From positions 62,001 through 126,000 of the forward strand of contig NZ_QLTK01000011.1 in the NCBI RefSeq assembly GCF_003269035.1: DNA of 64,000 nucleotides, given 5' to 3'. The first letter of the stretch is position 1. Each line of letters starts with the position of its first letter. Source of the DNA: Paraburkholderia bryophila. Its GTDB lineage: Bacteria > Pseudomonadota > Gammaproteobacteria > Burkholderiales > Burkholderiaceae. Shown here in pieces: positions 60,484 to 64,000 of this stretch. The notes below the pieces were generated by a model. The model saw nothing but the letters and a program-made list of their open reading frames with translations, did not search any database and had not been told where the DNA came from. A program made the position numbers and the translations under genes.

Positions 60484-61935
60484 TTGAAGAAAACCCTGGA
60501 ACAGGCGCTCGCCCTCGCGTCGCCACGCATTCTGCCGCGTCGCACGACGCCGTTGAGCTCGCTGATTCATTTCAGCGTGCTCGCCTTGTGGGTACTGCTG
60601 TTCGCGCGCGCCTTCTTTCTGAAAGGCGCATTGGCGTGGTCAACCGGCATTGCCTACGTGCTGTACGACACCTTGCTGCTCGCGTTCGTCACGTGGAAGT
60701 CGCTGCCGCTGATGCGCCGCACGGTGCCGCTCGAACCCGACTACGACCAGCGCGACCTGCCGGCCATGGGCGTGATCGTCGCGTCGCATAACGAGGCGAG
60801 CGTGTTGCCGGTGACGCTGGCCGCGTTGCTGCGGCAGACGCACGGTCCCGCGCAGATCGTGATTGCCGACGACGGCTCCACCGATCACACCCGCGAGCTG
60901 CTGATCGAACGCTTCGGGCTGACGGCCGCCGCCGACGGTGTGCTGAGCGCGCCGAGTTCGCTTTATCCGAACCTGTTCTGGCTGCGTGTGCCGCACGGCG
61001 GCAAAGCACGCGCGCTGAACGCCGCGATCACGCTGATGAGCACGGAAACGGTGATGACCGTCGACGCCGACACACTGCTCGACGACGACGCCACCTACGC
61101 CATGCGCGCCGCGTTCGCGAGCGAGCCGAAGCTGGTCGCCGCCGCCGGCATTCTGGTGCCGGTCTGCGGCAAGACGGTGTCGGGCCGCGTGTTCCAGTGG
61201 TTCCAGACCTACGAGTACATGCGCAACTTCATCGCCCGTTTTGCGTGGATGCGCGCCGACAGTCTGCTGCTGATCTCGGGAGCGTTCGCCTCGTTCCGGC
61301 GCGACGCGCTGGTCGACGTGGGCGGCTTCGATCCGGCATGCCTCGTGGAAGACTACGAACTGATCCACCGTTTGCGCCGCTACTCGGTCGATCACGGGCT
61401 CGGCTGGGATGTGCGGGTGGTCGGCGAAGCGCATGCACGTACCGACGCGCCGGACAACCTCGGCAGTTTCCTGCGGCAACGCCGCCGCTGGTTCGCGGGC
61501 TTTCTGCAAACGCAGTACTGGAACCGCGACATGACCGGTAATCCGCGATACGGTACGCTCGGCATGCTGATGCTGCCGGTCAAGGCGATCGACACGATGC
61601 AGCCGATCTACGGGCTGACGGCGTTCGGCTTGCTGCTCGCGTTTCTATTCGGCGGGCATGGGGCGATCGTCATCTCGATCTTCAGCGTGATCGGCATCAA
61701 GACGGCGATCGACCTCGCGTTCTATCTGTGGAGCATTCATCTCTATCGTCGTTGGACCGGCGAGCGCAGCGGCTCCAGCCTGGGCATGGCGATGCTCGCC
61801 GCCGTCGCCGAACCCTTTACGTTCCAGTTGGTGCGGCATGTCGGCGCAGCGCTCGGCTGGCTGCATTTTCTGCGCGGAGGAAGGTCATGGGGCGTGCAAC
61901 GGCGCTCCGGGCTGGTCGCGCACGACGAGAGCTAG
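60484..61935 (+). CDS. Processive family 2 glycosyltransferase
   Basis: 483 residues. N-terminal membrane helices (25-70), GT2 domain with VIVASHNEASVLPVTL, VIADDGSTDHTRELL, TVDADTLLDDDA and the acceptor-processivity motif LRQRRRWFAGFL, then C-terminal helices (about 365-455). Similar to N-acetylglucosamine or cellulose-type polymerases. TTG start at 60484 is the best available; ribosome binding site is weak. Confidence 0.88.
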   Translation: MKKTLEQALALASPRILPRRTTPLSSLIHFSVLALWVLLFARAFFLKGALAWSTGIAYVLYDTLLLAFVTWKSLPLMRRTVPLEPDYDQRDLPAMGVIVASHNEASVLPVTLAALLRQTHGPAQIVIADDGSTDHTRELLIERFGLTAAADGVLSAPSSLYPNLFWLRVPHGGKARALNAAITLMSTETVMTVDADTLLDDDATYAMRAAFASEPKLVAAAGILVPVCGKTVSGRVFQWFQTYEYMRNFIARFAWMRADSLLLISGAFASFRRDALVDVGGFDPACLVEDYELIHRLRRYSVDHGLGWDVRVVGEAHARTDAPDNLGSFLRQRRRWFAGFLQTQYWNRDMTGNPRYGTLGMLMLPVKAIDTMQPIYGLTAFGLLLAFLFGGHGAIVISIFSVIGIKTAIDLAFYLWSIHLYRRWTGERSGSSLGMAMLAAVAEPFTFQLVRHVGAALGWLHFLRGGRSWGVQRRSGLVAHDES

Positions 61936-62109
61936 CACTGGCTTTTTTGGCGCGCCAGGCAGCGCTCGCATCGCTGGACGGCCCGCCGGGGCGGCCCAGG
62001 GTGCGTCCGGGGACCCCAGGCGGGGCCCGCTTCGAGTAGACTGACGGGCGATGCCGCGCTGGTAATGAGGCGGCTACCTTCTATCCGCTCGTGCACGGAG
62101 GCCCCACCT

Positions 62110-63354
62110 ATGCATGCTGTTCCCCCGTTCGAACAAGACACCGTCGAAGCAACTATCGATGCGCCGCCGGCTCATGACGCATCGTCTGAAAACGCCCATG
62201 CGTCCGCTGACGCGCATACGCCGGACCAGGCCGCGACTAACGCGCCGGTGCGCGATCTGCGCCGCGTCGGTATTCACCCTGACTACTGGTATCCGCTCGC
62301 GTGGTCGCACGAAGTGAAGCGCGGCAAGACGCACGGCGTGACGTTCGCAGGCGAACCGATCGTGCTGGCGCGCACGGAGACCGGCAAGGCGTTCGCGCTC
62401 GAAGACCGCTGCGCGCATCGGCAGGTGCCGTTGCATCAGGGCGTGGTGGAGGGCGAATCGATTCGCTGCGGTTACCACGGCTGGACCTACGACTGCTCGG
62501 GCAAGTGCATCGACGTGCCGTATCTCGGCAAGGATCGTCTGCCCAATGGCGTGCGCGCTTATCCGTGCCGCGAAGTGGAAGGCCTGATCTTCGTCTTTCC
62601 GGGCGATCCCGCGCTGGCCGACGAACGGGCGTTGCCGCCGCTCGGCTCGGTCTCGGACCCGAAGTACAAGACGCGCCGTTTCGGCCGTCCGGTGAATTGC
62701 CATTACTCGTTCATGCACGAGAACCTGATGGACATGAACCATCAGTTTCTGCACCGCCGCCAGATGGGCCAGATGCGGGCACGCTCGCTGGGCCGGCGGC
62801 GCGGCGACGGCTGGGTCGAGGTCGATTACACGTTCGCGCGCATGGCGGGCCAGCAGCCGATCGGCGAAGCGATCGTGTTCGGCCAGAGCCGCAAAACCGG
62901 CGGCGACAACGACAAAGACGTGATGACGATCCGCACGCAGTATCCGTATCAGACGCTGCAGATCCGCACGTCGGAGAACACGCTGGTCATGGACCTGTGG
63001 ATCATCTATGTGCCGCTCGATCGCGAGCAGCGCACCAACCGCACGTTCGGCCTGCTGTCGATTCGCAAACCGGGTATTCCCGGCGTGCTGAATCTGGCGT
63101 GGCCGCTGCTCGTGTGGTTCACCGAACGCATCTTCAAGGAAGACCGCGAGATCGTCGAAGCCGAACAGCGCGCACACGATTCGCAGGGCTCGGACTGGAA
63201 TCACGAGGTGTTTCCGGTGATCAACGAACTGCGCGCGTTGCTGCGCGAGAGCGGTGCGCCGGATCAGGTGGTGGGCGTCGGCACGGGCGACACGTCCGTG
63301 ATTCGCTTCTGGGATTCGCGTCACGACCGGCCGGACCGGGCCGCCACCGAATAA
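62110..63354 (+). CDS. Stand-alone Rieske aromatic ring-hydroxylating oxygenase
   Basis: 414 residues. A polar 50-residue N-terminus precedes a Rieske domain: C101, H103 (CAHRQVPLHQG) and C120, H123 (CGYHGWTYDCSG). The iron site is ENLMDMNHQFLHRRQ (D208, H211, H215). No ferredoxin, reductase or beta subunit is adjacent. Substrate is unknown; relatives include sterol and steroid oxygenases. GGAGG precedes the ATG at 62110. Confidence 0.9.
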   Translation: MHAVPPFEQDTVEATIDAPPAHDASSENAHASADAHTPDQAATNAPVRDLRRVGIHPDYWYPLAWSHEVKRGKTHGVTFAGEPIVLARTETGKAFALEDRCAHRQVPLHQGVVEGESIRCGYHGWTYDCSGKCIDVPYLGKDRLPNGVRAYPCREVEGLIFVFPGDPALADERALPPLGSVSDPKYKTRRFGRPVNCHYSFMHENLMDMNHQFLHRRQMGQMRARSLGRRRGDGWVEVDYTFARMAGQQPIGEAIVFGQSRKTGGDNDKDVMTIRTQYPYQTLQIRTSENTLVMDLWIIYVPLDREQRTNRTFGLLSIRKPGIPGVLNLAWPLLVWFTERIFKEDREIVEAEQRAHDSQGSDWNHEVFPVINELRALLRESGAPDQVVGVGTGDTSVIRFWDSRHDRPDRAATE

Positions 63355-63515
63355 CAGATATTCGAGTTTTTTCGCGCCGCCTGGGACCGTACAATCATCC
63401 GCGACGATGAGCGGCGAGCCGGGCGGCGCGGGGCGGCACAACACACATGCGCGGGGCGCGGGTTCATCGATCGGGAAAGCTACAAACATAAATAATCGCC
63501 TGAGAGGCTCATTCG

Positions 63516-64000
63516 ATGAGTACCGAACTGCATACGGTTATGCCGGTTGTCGTATTCCTGGTGGGCCTCGCCTTCGTGGCGTGGGCGCTGGTGAAAGGCG
63601 GTCCGAAACCGCCGCCGCCGCTCGATTCGATCAATGCGCCGTTCAAGTCGATCGATACCTCCGATTTACCCCCTCTAGAACGTTTCACCGCACGCGATAA
63701 CACCGCGCTCGCCTATCGGCTTTATCCGAGCCGCGTCGAGCGGGCGCGCGGCAGCGTGGTGCTGATTCACGGCTCGTCGGCGAGTGGCGTGAGCATGCAT
63801 ACGCTGGCCAAGGCGCTCGCCGCGGCTGCTTACGACGTCTATGTGCCCGACGTACGCGGCCATGGCGAATCGGGCCGGAAAGGGACGATCGCGTATATCG
63901 GCCAGCTCGAAGACGACCTCAGCGATTTTCTCGACGAAGTGCAACCGCGTGGGCCGCGTACGCTGGCCGGTTTTTCGGCAGGTGGCGGCTTCGTGCTGCG
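63516..64000 (+). CDS. Membrane-anchored alpha/beta hydrolase (cut by window end)
   Basis: N-terminal membrane segment (about 8-28), then LIHGSSASGVSMHTLAKAL, VPDVRGHGESGRKG and nucleophile elbow GFSAGGG; the right edge truncates it at about residue 161. Lies downstream of the Rieske oxygenase by 160 bases, same strand. Confidence 0.88.
   Translation, partial: MSTELHTVMPVVVFLVGLAFVAWALVKGGPKPPPPLDSINAPFKSIDTSDLPPLERFTARDNTALAYRLYPSRVERARGSVVLIHGSSASGVSMHTLAKALAAAAYDVYVPDVRGHGESGRKGTIAYIGQLEDDLSDFLDEVQPRGPRTLAGFSAGGGFVL

Overview
The window is about 64 kb of GC-rich (roughly 60-65%) chromosomal DNA from a beta-proteobacterium, most likely a Paraburkholderia or Burkholderia. The signs are hopanoid genes, several families found mainly in Burkholderiaceae (DUF3562- and DUF3564-like proteins, small secreted hypotheticals), OmpC-type porins, many Rieske oxygenases and IclR regulators, and a type VI secretion (T6SS) effector locus. 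The species call is inference. No rRNA, tRNA, CRISPR array or intact insertion sequence was seen.

Layout. 1-7.7 kb: hopanoid (sterol-like lipid) genes hpnN (partial), an hpnM/mlaC-like gene, hpnC, hpnB and hpnA, interleaved with ispH (isoprenoid precursor supply) and ending with an acylphosphatase. 7.8-19.7 kb: ordinary chromosomal genes, namely egtD-like, rarD, a Mpo1-like membrane protein, a Crp/Fnr regulator, a lytic transglycosylase, a dapA paralogue, small secreted proteins, a nuclease and an AcpA-type phosphatase. 19.8-36 kb: an aromatic-type catabolic island, with an IclR regulator, a porin, and a 13.5-kb run of 14 same-strand genes: Rieske ferredoxin, a 103-aa small protein, Rieske oxygenase, SDR, cupin, hydrolase, a second IclR, an atypical SDR, a ThDP enzyme, an aspartate-dehydrogenase-like protein, ALDH, an extradiol-type dioxygenase, a flavin ferredoxin reductase and an AAHS-type transporter. 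A perfect TATAAT and a strong palindromic operator precede the first gene.

36-46.4 kb: a T6SS accessory island on the minus strand. Read in its own direction it is vgrG, a Tle3-like lipase effector, two tandem Tla3-like (DUF2875) genes, a PAAR tip gene and an orphan tssF. The Tla3-PAAR unit has been duplicated; one PAAR copy has decayed, and the two Tla3 copies are nearly identical at their C-terminal halves but divergent and AT-richer in the middle. No obvious immunity gene is present.

46.8-64 kb: hscC (Hsp70) with its membrane J-protein, GNAT, a MocR/PdxR-type regulator, an FAD amine-oxidase-like protein, an EamA transporter with a histidine-rich tail, LysR, a lipocalin, a DUF1295 plus CFA-synthase-like pair, cytochrome b561, a family-2 glycosyltransferase, a second stand-alone Rieske oxygenase and a truncated alpha/beta hydrolase at the edge.

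The two regions that best merit follow-up are the 22.4-35.9 kb catabolic operon, whose gene combination I cannot match to a named pathway, and the duplicated Tla3/PAAR effector-loading module at 38.0-41.3 kb.
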